64,000 nt of DNA from Candidatus Paracaedibacteraceae bacterium (GCA_019636055.1 JAHBYH010000002.1:372001-436000); one strand, 5' to 3'. Positions 26,370 through 35,895 are shown, counted from the first letter of the stretch. The notes: generated by a model not told the origin, from the letters alone. Numbers and translations are program-made.

Positions 26370-27245
26370 TTAGTTAATTTTAAGTTTCTTGAGTATTTCC
26401 AATAGTCGAGGGCGTATGGTCTCGTCATTATAGGCATTGGCAACGTTGGCTTCGAGCCAACCCTCTTTTGTACCACAATCAAAACGGTGCCCTTTAAACC
26501 TAACACCATAAAAAGGGATGCCTGCATCAATCATCGGTTTAAAGGCATCCGTTAGCTGAATTTCTTTGCCAACACCAAAATTATTGATATTAATTTTGCC
26601 AAAGGTCATTGGGTCCAAAATATAACGCCCAACGATTGCTGTACGAGATGGACTGGTGGCCGGATCTGGTTTTTCTACAACGTTTTGAGCTTGAACTAAA
26701 ACCCCATCATCTTGGGCAATGTCTAAAATACCATAACGAGATACATGTTCTTGAGGAACATCCATAACAGCGGTATAATTGCCGCGCCCGTTTTGATTAT
26801 AGGCTTCGATCATTTGTGCTGTACAGGGAGCCCCGCCAATGATCATATCATCTGCGAGTAACAAGGCAAAAGGTTCATCTCCGACAAGGTTGCGCGCACA
26901 CCAAACGGCATGACCAAGACCAAGGGGTTGTTGTTGACGGATAAAGACCGCTTCGCCTGGTCCTAATTGCAGGGATTGAACACGATCAAGTTCCTGAATT
27001 TTACCGCGATCAGCCAAAGTTGATTCTAAGACTTGATTTACATCAAAATGATCTTCGATGGCTGTTTTACCTTGAGAGGTCACAAAGATGAACCGTTCGA
27101 TTCCTGCGGCTTTTGCTTCTTCAACGGCATGTTGGATTAAGGGGCGATCACCAACAGTCAACATTTCTTTGGGAATTGATTTTGTTGCTGGTAAAAAACG
27201 AGTCCCTAGACCTGCGACCGGAAATACAGCGGTTCTAACTTTCAT
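26370..27245 (-). CDS. galU: UTP-glucose-1-phosphate uridylyltransferase
   Basis: About 291 residues. The nucleotide-binding start AVFPVAGLGTRFLPATKS, then EMLTVGDRPLIQ, and EKPDPATSPS are diagnostic. It makes UDP-glucose for cell-envelope glycans. I chose the ATG at 27245 (MKVRTAVFP); the frame is open nine codons further to an ATG with GAGG directly against it, which is too close to serve. Confidence 0.96.
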   Translation of the reverse strand: MKVRTAVFPVAGLGTRFLPATKSIPKEMLTVGDRPLIQHAVEEAKAAGIERFIFVTSQGKTAIEDHFDVNQVLESTLADRGKIQELDRVQSLQLGPGEAVFIRQQQPLGLGHAVWCARNLVGDEPFALLLADDMIIGGAPCTAQMIEAYNQNGRGNYTAVMDVPQEHVSRYGILDIAQDDGVLVQAQNVVEKPDPATSPSRTAIVGRYILDPMTFGKININNFGVGKEIQLTDAFKPMIDAGIPFYGVRFKGHRFDCGTKEGWLEANVANAYNDETIRPRLLEILKKLKIN

Positions 27246-27389
27246 CGATGATTCTTTCGTTATTATATCCATCCTCAGTTTAACGAAAGCAGCTATGATT
27301 TTCTATGGGGAATTTTTCATACTGTTTGCTTTTAATCAAATAATACTTATGCTAGGGTGAGTCCAATTAATTTTATTTAAATTTATTGT

Positions 27390-28823
27390 ATGCGTCTTGG
27401 GGATTATCTTTGCCAAAAAGGTCTGCTTCGACCTGATCAGTTGGATACAGCTCTGCGAGAGCAACAGCGGTCACGTCGTTTTCTTGGGGATATTCTCGTG
27501 ACATTGGGGTTTATTAAAGAAAAAGTGCTTTATCCTGTATTGGCTGAGTGTTTGGGTGTGCCGTATTTAGAAGATATTTCTTCCCTCCATACCGTTGATC
27601 TTGGTGGATGGGTTGAACTCGAAGTAAACCCTCGTTTAATTTTAGCAACACCTGACCCCGACAATATCTTTCTTCATTATCGTTGGATTAAGCGTTATGG
27701 ACGTCACCCGGATCAAGTTTTTTTGATGTCAACAAGGCAGCTTTCTGAGATTGCATTGCCAGAGCAACACTTAAAGGAAACGATACCTGACCTCTTTAAG
27801 ACAATTGTTTTGAAAGCCTTATCCCATCAAGCTAGTGATATCCATTTTATCCCTGGGCATCATCACTGCCAGATTCACCTTCGAGTTGATGGTGTTTTGA
27901 CCTCATTACAGACAATTCACAAAGATCAGTGGCAGCAACTGTGTGCTCATATTAAAATTCTTGGGCAACTAGATTTAGCAGAAAATCGTCGCCCACAAGA
28001 TGGGGCTTTTCGCTTAACATATTTACCGGAACCGATTGATTGCCGATTATCAATTATGCCAACCAAGGATGGTGAAAGTTTAGTCATTCGGTTATTAGAT
28101 CCAAGATCTATTGCCTTAGGATTAGATCATCTTGGATTGCGCCGTCATCAGCAAGAAGCATTGACGCGTATTGCCCAAAGGCCGAGTGGATTATTTGTTA
28201 TTACGGGGCCAACAGGATCGGGCAAAACAACAACACTCTATGCGATGCTATCGGCAATGGCGGGTCAGGGGCGTAATGTCATGACGGTTGAGCAACCCAT
28301 TGAATATCGCCTTGACCATATTCGCCAGACAGAGGTCCACCCTGATGTTACTAGTTTTGGTGATGCTCTGAGGGCAATTCTTCGTCATGATCCTGATGTT
28401 ATTTATGTCTCAGAAATTCGGGACGCCGAAACAGCGATGACTGCGGTCCGGGCAGCGATGACAGGACATTTAGTTCTAACAACATTGCACGTGACGGATG
28501 TTCGTCTTGTTTCAAGACGTCTGGAAGACTTAGGGGTGCCCGCAGGATATCTTAATGGAGTTTTGCTTGGGGCAATGGCACAGCGTTTGGTACGTCGAAA
28601 ATGCTGTCATGCTGGCTGTGATCATTGTTTTGGGATGGGATATCGTGGACGGCAAATAGTGGCAGAGCTGTTTGATCAAGGACACGATATTTTAAGTCAA
28701 TACGCTAGTCGTCCAGAAGAACGAATCTCTCTTTTTGCTGAAGAGGATATCCACAATCAGGTGACAACACGATTGGAAATTAATCGGGTTTTGGGAGAGT
28801 TGGAGTTTGCCCATGTCGCGTAA
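27390..28823 (+). CDS. Type II secretion/type IV pilus assembly ATPase (GspE/MshE-like)
   Basis: 477 residues. An N-terminal MshEN/T2SSE-N domain (MRLGDYLCQKGLLRPDQLD ... LGDILVTLGFI) precedes the hexameric ATPase with Walker A GPTGSGKTT near residue 272, an Asp box, Walker B DPDVIYVSEIRD near 335 and a His box. The C-terminal zinc-binding loop appears as CCHAGCDHC. It powers pseudopilus or pilus assembly. It is the first gene of a run of closely packed genes to 33178. Confidence 0.92.
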   Translation: MRLGDYLCQKGLLRPDQLDTALREQQRSRRFLGDILVTLGFIKEKVLYPVLAECLGVPYLEDISSLHTVDLGGWVELEVNPRLILATPDPDNIFLHYRWIKRYGRHPDQVFLMSTRQLSEIALPEQHLKETIPDLFKTIVLKALSHQASDIHFIPGHHHCQIHLRVDGVLTSLQTIHKDQWQQLCAHIKILGQLDLAENRRPQDGAFRLTYLPEPIDCRLSIMPTKDGESLVIRLLDPRSIALGLDHLGLRRHQQEALTRIAQRPSGLFVITGPTGSGKTTTLYAMLSAMAGQGRNVMTVEQPIEYRLDHIRQTEVHPDVTSFGDALRAILRHDPDVIYVSEIRDAETAMTAVRAAMTGHLVLTTLHVTDVRLVSRRLEDLGVPAGYLNGVLLGAMAQRLVRRKCCHAGCDHCFGMGYRGRQIVAELFDQGHDILSQYASRPEERISLFAEEDIHNQVTTRLEINRVLGELEFAHVA

Positions 28824-29826
28824 ATTGAGTCAGCAAATTACATTTTGGCGGACACTTAGTCATTTAACGAATGCCAATATTAGTCTCTTTGAATCATTGA
28901 CGATTGTAAAAAGAGTGATTGTCTCTAAGCCGTTACTTAGTTTTATTAACCACCTCCAAGATATGATTATGGACGGGGCAGTTTTGTCACAGAGTCGGGG
29001 ATTAAGTTCATTTCAGTCACAGATGTTGACTGTTGCGGAAAAAACAGGTGATTATGGGGCCGTTTTTTCCCTGATTGCAGATCATTTGTCTTGGCGACAA
29101 TCATGGCGGGCTTTATTGCTTCAAGCTATTCGTTATCCTTTGATTCTTTTAGTGTTGATGGGTATTTTGGTATCCATCATTATTATGTTCGTTTTGCCGG
29201 GTGTTAGAACGCAGCTGGGATTATTGGGCGTCAAGGAAATTCCAATAGCGACTCAAATTCTAATGACTATTGGGCAATCACCTGTTCTTATGGGGAGCGG
29301 GATTTTAATAATAGGTTGTGCCTTATATGGTACGAGTCGTTGGCGTCGCTATCAGGGGGTAAAACCTTGGCGATACAGTTTGCCCGTTATTGGGGATATT
29401 CTCTATCAACTAGAATTTACCCAATTTCTGTATGCTTTGGGCGTGATGCTGTCGGCCAAGCTTGACATGTTAACCAGTCTTTATCAGGCAGCACAGACCC
29501 CATCTTGTCCATGGTTACGTTCTCAGCTTACCCAGTGTGAAGTCTTTTTAGTTCAAGGGCAACCCTTGAGTCAGGCTTTATCTGGTGTTATCCCTTTGTC
29601 TTTGCCGGCAGCATCTTTAATACCGATTGGTGAAGTAACAGGGGGATTGGGTGATTTATTGACCGTTACTTGCCAAGCAGATTTAGATGAATTGCGACAA
29701 AAAATTAGATCGATTTTGGATCTATTGCAACCGAGTCTTGTTCTGTTGATGGGGGGGATTATGATTTGGGTTGTTTTGGCTGTTTTATTGCCACTTTATA
29801 ATGCGGTGGGGCAGTGGCATGGATAG
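28813..29826 (+). CDS. Inner-membrane platform protein (GspF/MshG-like)
   Basis: About 337 residues with two T2SSF domains, each ending in hydrophobic helices; three transmembrane segments are visible, near 105-130, 155-175 and at the C-terminus. GspF/PilC proteins anchor the assembly ATPase in the membrane. I chose the ATG at 28813, with GGAG upstream; it overlaps the ATPase gene by 11 bases. Sequence is diverged from classical GspF. Confidence 0.85.
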   Translation: MSRKLSQQITFWRTLSHLTNANISLFESLTIVKRVIVSKPLLSFINHLQDMIMDGAVLSQSRGLSSFQSQMLTVAEKTGDYGAVFSLIADHLSWRQSWRALLLQAIRYPLILLVLMGILVSIIIMFVLPGVRTQLGLLGVKEIPIATQILMTIGQSPVLMGSGILIIGCALYGTSRWRRYQGVKPWRYSLPVIGDILYQLEFTQFLYALGVMLSAKLDMLTSLYQAAQTPSCPWLRSQLTQCEVFLVQGQPLSQALSGVIPLSLPAASLIPIGEVTGGLGDLLTVTCQADLDELRQKIRSILDLLQPSLVLLMGGIMIWVVLAVLLPLYNAVGQWHG

Positions 29827-30724
29827 AATTATTTTGTTACCCGATACGTGGGCATTATGGACAAAATCGGCGGTTTTTCCTGTGCAACGATCCGATTTGC
29901 CTCAGGTTTTTATTTTGATTATTAGCCCAGAGCTGTACCTTTATCAAAATCAAAAGACCGAACTTGTGTTGTCTGACTTCCAACAGCAAGAACTCGACTA
30001 TTTGGCGACCACAAACCATGGTATATTTCGATCTTATATGTTCACTCAATTGATCAAAGGCAGTGGCTGTTTGACTCTTGCAGGTCAACAACTGTGGGTT
30101 CATCACCACGATCAAATCTTATTTCAATCCTCAGCAAATTTTGATCGCCAAACAGTTACTGATTATCTTAAGCGATTTGGCGTCACCTATCAGCCTGAAG
30201 TAGTTGATCTCATGTGGCCATCGCTGGTGTCGCTGCTCAGACAGCCAAGCCTGATTGACCTGAGTCTAGGAAAGGCGTATCAGCGTGCTATACAAATACA
30301 AGGTCTGAAAGGAGGGCTCGCGCTATTGAGTTTTATCCTAGGTGTCAATGTTATCCAATCGGGATACAGTGCTTTGCAGCATTGGCATGAAATCAAATCT
30401 TATGTGGCTGGTGATTTAACTGAGACTGAGAAAATTCAGGCGCGCCGATATCAATCTTATTTACAATTGAATCGTACTCCTGACTTGCCGCACGATGTCT
30501 ATGATCGCTTTGTTCAAGACTGGCGGGGGCGATTAGTCGTGACAACTGTGGCTATCAGTCCTGATAATTATCGTTGGCAGTTCGTTATGCACCCGGATTT
30601 TAAAGATCAAAGTCATCTGATTGCTGATTGGTTGGATACCCATGCCTCCGGAAGTATTTTTAAAGAGCCGGAAGAGAATGAAGAATATTCCGTATCTATT
30701 TCTCAGGAGGAAGGTGGCTTATGA
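29819..30724 (+). CDS. Bitopic assembly protein, GspL/MshI-like position
   Basis: About 301 residues. A cytoplasmic N-terminal region of some 160 residues is followed by one transmembrane helix (GGLALLSFILGVNVIQSG) and a periplasmic domain. This topology and its place after the F-type gene fit GspL, PilM/N fusions or MshI, but I see no strong signature. ATG at 29819 overlaps the previous stop by eight bases and has GGTGGGG upstream. Confidence 0.6.
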   Translation: MDRIILLPDTWALWTKSAVFPVQRSDLPQVFILIISPELYLYQNQKTELVLSDFQQQELDYLATTNHGIFRSYMFTQLIKGSGCLTLAGQQLWVHHHDQILFQSSANFDRQTVTDYLKRFGVTYQPEVVDLMWPSLVSLLRQPSLIDLSLGKAYQRAIQIQGLKGGLALLSFILGVNVIQSGYSALQHWHEIKSYVAGDLTETEKIQARRYQSYLQLNRTPDLPHDVYDRFVQDWRGRLVVTTVAISPDNYRWQFVMHPDFKDQSHLIADWLDTHASGSIFKEPEENEEYSVSISQEEGGL

Positions 30725-31227
30725 TTGTCCGATTACCAAAAACCCTATTCTTGGCGCCTTGCCTCCTCACTGTTATGTTGCTTATCATTAAACTTTTTGA
30801 CCCCCGAGATCGACTTCGGCAATTGCATCAAGACTATCCCTTGATTCAAGCCTATCGACAAGCCCTGCAAAGCGAAGATCGTGGATGGCTTAAGTTGAAA
30901 GATAGCCCGCCCTTAACCCAAAATCGTTTGCGCAAGATCATACAGTATCTTTTGGAACAGTTTAATCTTGAGATCCGTCAACTTCGTATTGAGGAACAGG
31001 ATTTATCCCCGTTGAAGATTTGGAAAATTAACCTTATTGTTGGTGGACAGACTGATGTGGAGATCTGGGATTTACAACGCTATCTTCAGGCAGAACTTGC
31101 CCCATTGGTTCATATGCAGAAATTTTCATTACACAGAAGTGGGTCTTTGGATGAATCTGTGGTACAACAAGGAAACACGCTAAATTTAGTAGAGGGTCGT
31201 TTTGAACTGGATTGGATTACTCAGTAG
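30721..31227 (+). CDS. Bitopic assembly protein, GspM/PilO/MshJ-like position
   Basis: 168 residues: short cytoplasmic start, one membrane helix (LFLAPCLLTVMLLIIKLF), a coiled-coil-like segment and a small periplasmic domain. This architecture and the four-base ATGA overlap with the preceding bitopic gene match GspM or PilO. Identification rests on context and topology, not on a conserved motif. Confidence 0.55.
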   Translation: MIVRLPKTLFLAPCLLTVMLLIIKLFDPRDRLRQLHQDYPLIQAYRQALQSEDRGWLKLKDSPPLTQNRLRKIIQYLLEQFNLEIRQLRIEEQDLSPLKIWKINLIVGGQTDVEIWDLQRYLQAELAPLVHMQKFSLHRSGSLDESVVQQGNTLNLVEGRFELDWITQ

Positions 31228-31549
31228 TTTGTGCTTTGGTACCCTTTGGGCAGATGCGCCGTCGTCAGCGATGGTTAGTGATGCTGAACTTAAGGTTTTA
31301 AGCAATTTACCCATCAAAAAAGAGGGTGGGGCTCCGGCCTTAAAAAAGGGGGAATGGCGCCTCGATGGAATTATCTTTATATCTGAATCTAAGTGGACGG
31401 TTTGGTTGAATGGCCAGCGCTATACACCCCAGTCCTTGCCAGAAGATGTTTTGCTGTCTAATATAACAGCCACATCGCTTGATATTCGCCGCGAAGGTCA
31501 ACCTGTGAGGCAATTGCAATTAGGACAAGTGGTAAAGCTGGATGCCTGA
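31202..31549 (+). CDS. Small periplasmic assembly protein, MshK/PilP/GspC-like
   Basis: 115 residues with a signal peptide and a C-terminal domain of the type seen in MshK, PilP and GspB/C: WRLDGIIFISESKWTVWLNG followed by LGQVVKL. The start is probably TTG at 31202, five bases after AGAGGG; no ATG gives a signal peptide. It overlaps the preceding gene by 26 bases and mutM by eight. Confidence 0.55.
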   Translation: MNWIGLLSSLCFGTLWADAPSSAMVSDAELKVLSNLPIKKEGGAPALKKGEWRLDGIIFISESKWTVWLNGQRYTPQSLPEDVLLSNITATSLDIRREGQPVRQLQLGQVVKLDA

Positions 31550-32375
31550 ATTACCCGAAGTTGAAACCGTCTGTTCAGGATTGCGCCAGTTGCTTGGGGG
31601 GTGTCGCCTAGATCGTCTCGAGTTGCGTCGATCCGATTTACGTTATCCCTTTCCACCGTTGATGAGTGAACGCTTACAAGGATCGGTGTTACAAGATATC
31701 ACGCGTCGGGCAAAGTATATTTTGATTCATACAGATACTGGTTATACCTGGATTATCCATTTAGGGATGTCTGGTCGGATTCATCAGGTGGCCTCAGGCG
31801 ATCCGTATGGTAAGCACGACCATGTGGTTCTTCATCTTGACGATGGACGACGCATTGTCTATAACGATGCGCGTCGTTTTGGTTTTATGGATATTATACC
31901 AACGCAGCGTTTGACTGAAAGTCTTCATCTAAGCCATCTCGGGTGTGAACCCTTTGATCCGACATTGACGCCTGAAGGTCTGGTGAAACTTTTTGCCAAG
32001 CGAACCAGCCCCATTAAAACGGCCCTTTTAGATCAGCGGTTTATTGTGGGATTAGGCAACATTTATGTTTGCGAAGCCTTGTGGCGATGTGAAATTCACC
32101 CTACAACACCAGTTAATCAAATTACATTAAAGCAATGGCAAAAACTATTGCCTGAAATCCAAAAAACATTACAAGAAGCCATTGATTCAGGAGGATCAAC
32201 TTTACGGGATTACCGTCAGGTTAGTGGCGAGCTTGGTTATTTTCAGCATCGATTTTTTGTTTATGATCGTGAAGCAGGGGCTTGTCAACGACCGCAATGT
32301 GGGGGCACAATAGAACGACTACAGCAAAGTGGGCGATCCACTTTTTTCTGTCCACAATGTCAACGGAGGAAATAA
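31542..32375 (+). CDS. mutM: Formamidopyrimidine-DNA glycosylase
   Basis: 277 residues. N-terminal PELPEVETV provides catalytic Pro and Glu, H2TH region includes LDQRFIVGLGNIYVCEAL, and the C-terminal zinc finger is CQRPQCGG ... FFCPQCQRR. It removes 8-oxoguanine and formamidopyrimidines and nicks the strand. Translationally coupled at both ends (eight-base overlap before, one-base overlap after). Confidence 0.97.
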   Translation: MPELPEVETVCSGLRQLLGGCRLDRLELRRSDLRYPFPPLMSERLQGSVLQDITRRAKYILIHTDTGYTWIIHLGMSGRIHQVASGDPYGKHDHVVLHLDDGRRIVYNDARRFGFMDIIPTQRLTESLHLSHLGCEPFDPTLTPEGLVKLFAKRTSPIKTALLDQRFIVGLGNIYVCEALWRCEIHPTTPVNQITLKQWQKLLPEIQKTLQEAIDSGGSTLRDYRQVSGELGYFQHRFFVYDREAGACQRPQCGGTIERLQQSGRSTFFCPQCQRRK

Positions 32376-33178
32376 TGACAGCACAAGATATCCAAGAACG
32401 TCCGCAAAATGAAGAACTTGTCCGTGTCGATTTTGACGACCGCGTTATGATCATCACCTTAACACGTCCCGATGCTTTGAACGCCTTGTGTCGTAAGCTG
32501 ATTAGCCAGCTGAATTCAGCTTTGGATCAAGCGGAAAATGATACGCGAATTGGTGCTATTGTGGTGACAGGTGTTGGTAAAGCCTTTGCTGCAGGGGCAG
32601 ATATTTCAGAAATGAAAAATCTTACTTTTGCCGAGGTTGCTGAAAAAGACTTTATTCAACCATGGGAACGCTTATCCCGATGCCAGAAACCCGTTATTGC
32701 GGCTGTGAACGGCTATGCACTGGGGGGCGGGTGTGAAATGGCGATGATGTGTGACATTATCTATGCTAGCGATCAAGCCAAATTTGGCCAGCCAGAGGTA
32801 ACCATTGGAACCATGCCGGGGGCAGGTGGAACACAGCGTTTGACAGCCCTTGTTGGTAAAGCGAAAGCCATGGAACTCTGTTTGACAGGGCGGATGATTA
32901 CGGCGCAAGAAGCCGATACGATGGGATTGGTGACACGAGTCATTGCGGGTGATGACTTAATGAAAGAAGCCCTCGCGACTGCCCATAAGATTGCGAATTT
33001 TTCAGCACCCGTTGTTCGCATGATCAAAGAAGCCGTTAACGACGTTAGTGAAATTCCGTTGGTCGGTGGTATTCGCATGGAACGACGCATGTTCCAGTCG
33101 ACCTTTGCTTTGGATGATCGTAAAGAGGGCATGACCGCGTTTTTGGAAAAGCGTCAGGCTAACTTTAAACATCGTTAA
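32375..33178 (+). CDS. Enoyl-CoA hydratase
   Basis: 267 residues of the crotonase family. Oxyanion-hole segments are AFAAGADISEM and GYALGGGCEMAM; the catalytic glutamates fit GQPEVTIGTMPGAGGTQ. It hydrates trans-2-enoyl-CoA in fatty-acid or amino-acid breakdown. The ATG at 32375 shares its A with the mutM stop and follows a strong GGAGGA site; the frame is open 31 codons upstream inside mutM, which I reject. The mutM-echA linkage is common in alphaproteobacteria. Confidence 0.94.
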   Translation: MTAQDIQERPQNEELVRVDFDDRVMIITLTRPDALNALCRKLISQLNSALDQAENDTRIGAIVVTGVGKAFAAGADISEMKNLTFAEVAEKDFIQPWERLSRCQKPVIAAVNGYALGGGCEMAMMCDIIYASDQAKFGQPEVTIGTMPGAGGTQRLTALVGKAKAMELCLTGRMITAQEADTMGLVTRVIAGDDLMKEALATAHKIANFSAPVVRMIKEAVNDVSEIPLVGGIRMERRMFQSTFALDDRKEGMTAFLEKRQANFKHR

Positions 33179-33189
33179 GTAAGTAAAAA

Positions 33190-33221
33190 GTATCTCTCCC
33201 CCTTGAGGGTAGAGGTATTTT
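33190..33221 (+). terminator. Terminator after the enoyl-CoA hydratase gene
   Basis: TATCTCTCCC pairs with GGGTAGAGGTA (one mismatch, one G-U pair) around a short loop, followed by TTTT. It closes the operon that begins with the assembly ATPase. Confidence 0.65.
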
Positions 33222-33292
33222 AATAAAGTGATTCTGGCTTTTTTTTGAGATTTGGTATATCTTTTTAGTAAGCAATTATAAATTGAATGCAA

Positions 33293-33388
33293 ATGAGAAA
33301 CCCATTATTTCTTGGTCTTGTTGAACGTCTAGCTGTGGTCTCAGTCCCCCTTGTTGGGTTGTGGATTGGGGCTATCTATTTAGGATAA
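33293..33388 (+). CDS. Possible 31-residue membrane peptide
   Basis: A 31-codon frame starting MRNPLFLGLVERLAVV and ending in a hydrophobic helix with a final YLG. Its last codons contain AGGA, which serves as the ribosome binding site for the GTG-started metal-transporter ATPase five bases later, so coupling is possible. It has no good ribosome binding site of its own. Not a family I recognise. Confidence 0.4.
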   Translation: MRNPLFLGLVERLAVVSVPLVGLWIGAIYLG

Positions 33389-33392
33389 TATT

Positions 33393-34091
33393 GTGTCAAC
33401 GTTGATATCAGTCGCCGTCAAAAATCATTGTTATGGAACCATACGGGCTTTGTGTGATGTGACGTGTTCGATATCTAAAGAATCCATGACCGCCGTTGTT
33501 GGCCCCAATGGGGGGGGGAAAAGTACCCTGATTAAACTGGTTGCCGGTTTATTTGATGCAACGGATGGTCAAATCAACAGGCATGGCCTAAAACCCAGCG
33601 ATATAGCCTATCTAGCCCAGAGAACCGAAATTGATCGCACATTCCCGATTAAGGTCGAGGATGTAGTTGCCATGGGACTATGGCCAAAAATAACATCATC
33701 CACACGATACAATAAACATCACCATGGTATCATTGAGGATATTCTTGATAAAGTTGGTTTGTCGGGGATGGGGCGACGCTCCATATCCCAGCTGAGTGGC
33801 GGGCAATTGCAACGGCTGTTTTTTGGACGAGTGATGGCCCAAGATGCTCAGTTGATTTTGTTGGATGAGCCCTTTGCAGGCATTGACCAACCAACCGTTT
33901 CCCATTTAATTGGGCTGATTCAAGGATGGCACAAAAGCGGTAAGACCATTGTTGCTGTTTTGCATGATATTAATATGGTTCGAAATTTGTTCCCCGAGAC
34001 AATTCTTATTGCGCGATCTCTGATTTCTTCTGGGGTGACTAGTCAAGTTTTGACACCTGAAAACCTAACAAAGGCGGCGTTTAATGTATGA
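33393..34091 (+). CDS. Metal ABC transporter ATPase (ZnuC/MntB type)
   Basis: 232 residues. Walker A GPNGGGKST near residue 37, Q-loop in LAQRTEID, signature LSGGQLQR, Walker B LILLDEP and switch His in LHD. The His-rich segment NKHHHG sits in the helical domain. It energises import of zinc or manganese with the permease that overlaps it by eight bases. Start is GTG at 33393. No substrate-binding protein gene is adjacent. Confidence 0.9.
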   Translation: MSTLISVAVKNHCYGTIRALCDVTCSISKESMTAVVGPNGGGKSTLIKLVAGLFDATDGQINRHGLKPSDIAYLAQRTEIDRTFPIKVEDVVAMGLWPKITSSTRYNKHHHGIIEDILDKVGLSGMGRRSISQLSGGQLQRLFFGRVMAQDAQLILLDEPFAGIDQPTVSHLIGLIQGWHKSGKTIVAVLHDINMVRNLFPETILIARSLISSGVTSQVLTPENLTKAAFNV

Positions 34092-34926
34092 TATTTTAAT
34101 TGCCCCCTTTGTTGAGTATATCTTTATGCGCCGCGCTCTGTTTGCCTGTTTGGCCATTGCGTTAAGTTGTGGTCCCATTGGTGTTCTGTTGGTTTTGCGC
34201 CGTATGAGTTTGCTGGGCGATGCCTTATCCCATGCGATTTTACCGGGGATTGCAGTTGGTTATTTGGTAACAGGGTTGTGGTTGCCGGGCTTAAGTCTGG
34301 GCGGCATTGTTGCAGGCCTATTGGTCGCAGCCATCAGCGGTGCCGTCAGCCGTCGGACAATCCTACATGAGGATGCGAGTTTTACCGGGTTTTATTTGAT
34401 TGCCTTAGCCCTTGGGGTTTTGATTCTCTCAGTCAAAGGCGGAAACATGAATCTGACGCACTTTTTATTCGGCAGTGTTTTAGCGGTTGATAAAGAGACA
34501 ATGGGCTATATCATTGGTGTGACTACCATTTCATTGCTGACACTAGCAGCCATCTACCGTCCTCTCGTCTATGAATGCTTTGATCCAACCTTTGTTCGGT
34601 TGTTGGGTGGTAAGGCTGGTCGCTATCATGCCATTTTCATGATCCTTGTTGTCCTGAATCTGGTCGGTGCCTGCCAAGCGTTAGGCACCCTCATGGCTTT
34701 GGGGATTATGATGTTACCGGCGATCACCGCGCGCCTGATCTCGACACAAGTCTGGTCAACAGCACTGCGTGCCATGATTATTGCGGCAACCTGTAGCTAT
34801 TTGGGGTTGATCCTGTCCTTCCAATTCAACTGGCCATCCGGCCCCACCATCATCCTGTTGTGCGGTGTGGTGTACCTAACCGTGCTAAGCTATAAGACGT
34901 TGCAGCAAAAGACGGTGATGGGGTAA
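34084..34926 (+). CDS. Metal ABC transporter permease (ZnuB type)
   Basis: 280 residues with about eight membrane helices. Family features: MSLLGDALSHAILPGIAVGYL near residue 42 and ALGTLMALGIMMLPAITARL near residue 200. It forms the membrane pore for the ATPase encoded just upstream. Metal specificity is not readable from the sequence. Confidence 0.92.
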   Translation: MYDILIAPFVEYIFMRRALFACLAIALSCGPIGVLLVLRRMSLLGDALSHAILPGIAVGYLVTGLWLPGLSLGGIVAGLLVAAISGAVSRRTILHEDASFTGFYLIALALGVLILSVKGGNMNLTHFLFGSVLAVDKETMGYIIGVTTISLLTLAAIYRPLVYECFDPTFVRLLGGKAGRYHAIFMILVVLNLVGACQALGTLMALGIMMLPAITARLISTQVWSTALRAMIIAATCSYLGLILSFQFNWPSGPTIILLCGVVYLTVLSYKTLQQKTVMG

Positions 34927-34975
34927 TGCTGGCTGGATTCCAGGTTGAGAGAAAAATTTTTCTTTATTTGTGGTT

Positions 34976-35659
34976 TCAATCTAGAGACCTTAAATGAAAC
35001 GTAATAGCATTAGCCCCGACAACTAAAAACATATTTTCACCATGAGTTTCAGAAAGATCTTTAAAGTTAAGTACGCCATCAATTCCAAGAGAGTATAGTC
35101 TATGTTGAGTGTCTGTAGCAGAAAAACTGATAGCTTCTAACCAGCTGACTGAATCTTTAGGGGCTAAAATTTTCACAGTTCTAGGGGTTCTTGCAAATGC
35201 TGATTTTAAATGGACACGGGTTGCTGATAAAACAATATCTCCTTGGGCCTCATAAACAGTTTGTTGCATTAACATATTATTTCCAGTAGTGACTTTTATG
35301 TCGGTTTCAGCCTTCATAACAACGCATATATCTTTGGAGTCAGTTCCTGTTTCTATATCGATATGACTTTGAGAGAGCATAGTGCATCCCTTGTATTTTG
35401 TATTATTTCGTAATGCTTCGGAGTAAATGTCATTCCATGCTTGTATAATATTTGGATCTGAAAAAAAACCTGTTTCAATTCCGTTATCTTTAATTTCATA
35501 TGTTATATTTGATGGGGAATCTACTTGACAGGTCACAGATATTCTTTCTGCTCCATTAAAATCAACCTCTTTTCTATCGATTGTAATAGCATAGGTGTAT
35601 TGGGTTGAAAAAATAACGGCAAAGATAAAATTTATCATAGATAATTTAATGTGCTTCAT
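34976..35659 (-). CDS. Secreted protein of unknown function, 227 aa
   Basis: A signal peptide (SMINFIFAVIFSTQYTYA) is followed by a beta-rich sequence. Alternating valine/threonine strands around residues 105-180 (KAETDIKVTTGNNMLM, GDIVLSATRVHL) resemble a beta-helix or DUF2807-like fold, but I cannot assign one. It lies just outside the left repeat of the accessory island. Confidence 0.65.
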   Translation of the reverse strand: MKHIKLSMINFIFAVIFSTQYTYAITIDRKEVDFNGAERISVTCQVDSPSNITYEIKDNGIETGFFSDPNIIQAWNDIYSEALRNNTKYKGCTMLSQSHIDIETGTDSKDICVVMKAETDIKVTTGNNMLMQQTVYEAQGDIVLSATRVHLKSAFARTPRTVKILAPKDSVSWLEAISFSATDTQHRLYSLGIDGVLNFKDLSETHGENMFLVVGANAITFHLRSLD

Positions 35660-35739
35660 TCTATTCTCTGTATTTAATGTAACGTTTATACATCCTTTTA
35701 TCTTAAAATTTAATTTTTGTAAAATTATTTATTACCTCA

Positions 35740-35812
35740 TTTCCCTTCATCTCAAAACACCGTGGTTGACAGGCTTATTCATGTGTGCAGTTGAAAAATG
35801 ACTTTAATTTAA
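35740..35812. repeat. Left direct repeat of the accessory island
   Basis: A 73-base segment about 70 percent identical by eye to 40341-40412, in the same orientation; shared blocks include ATTCATGT and GTTGAAAAAT, and both end TTTAATTTAA. The two copies bracket the recombinase-Shedu-GNAT segment. Confidence 0.7.
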
Positions 35813-35895
35813 TCTGAAATCTGGTAAAAAACCGTGCAAAAAAACGATGGTGGAGGAGCGTTTCTAATCTCGGTTATTGATACATGAGACTAATG

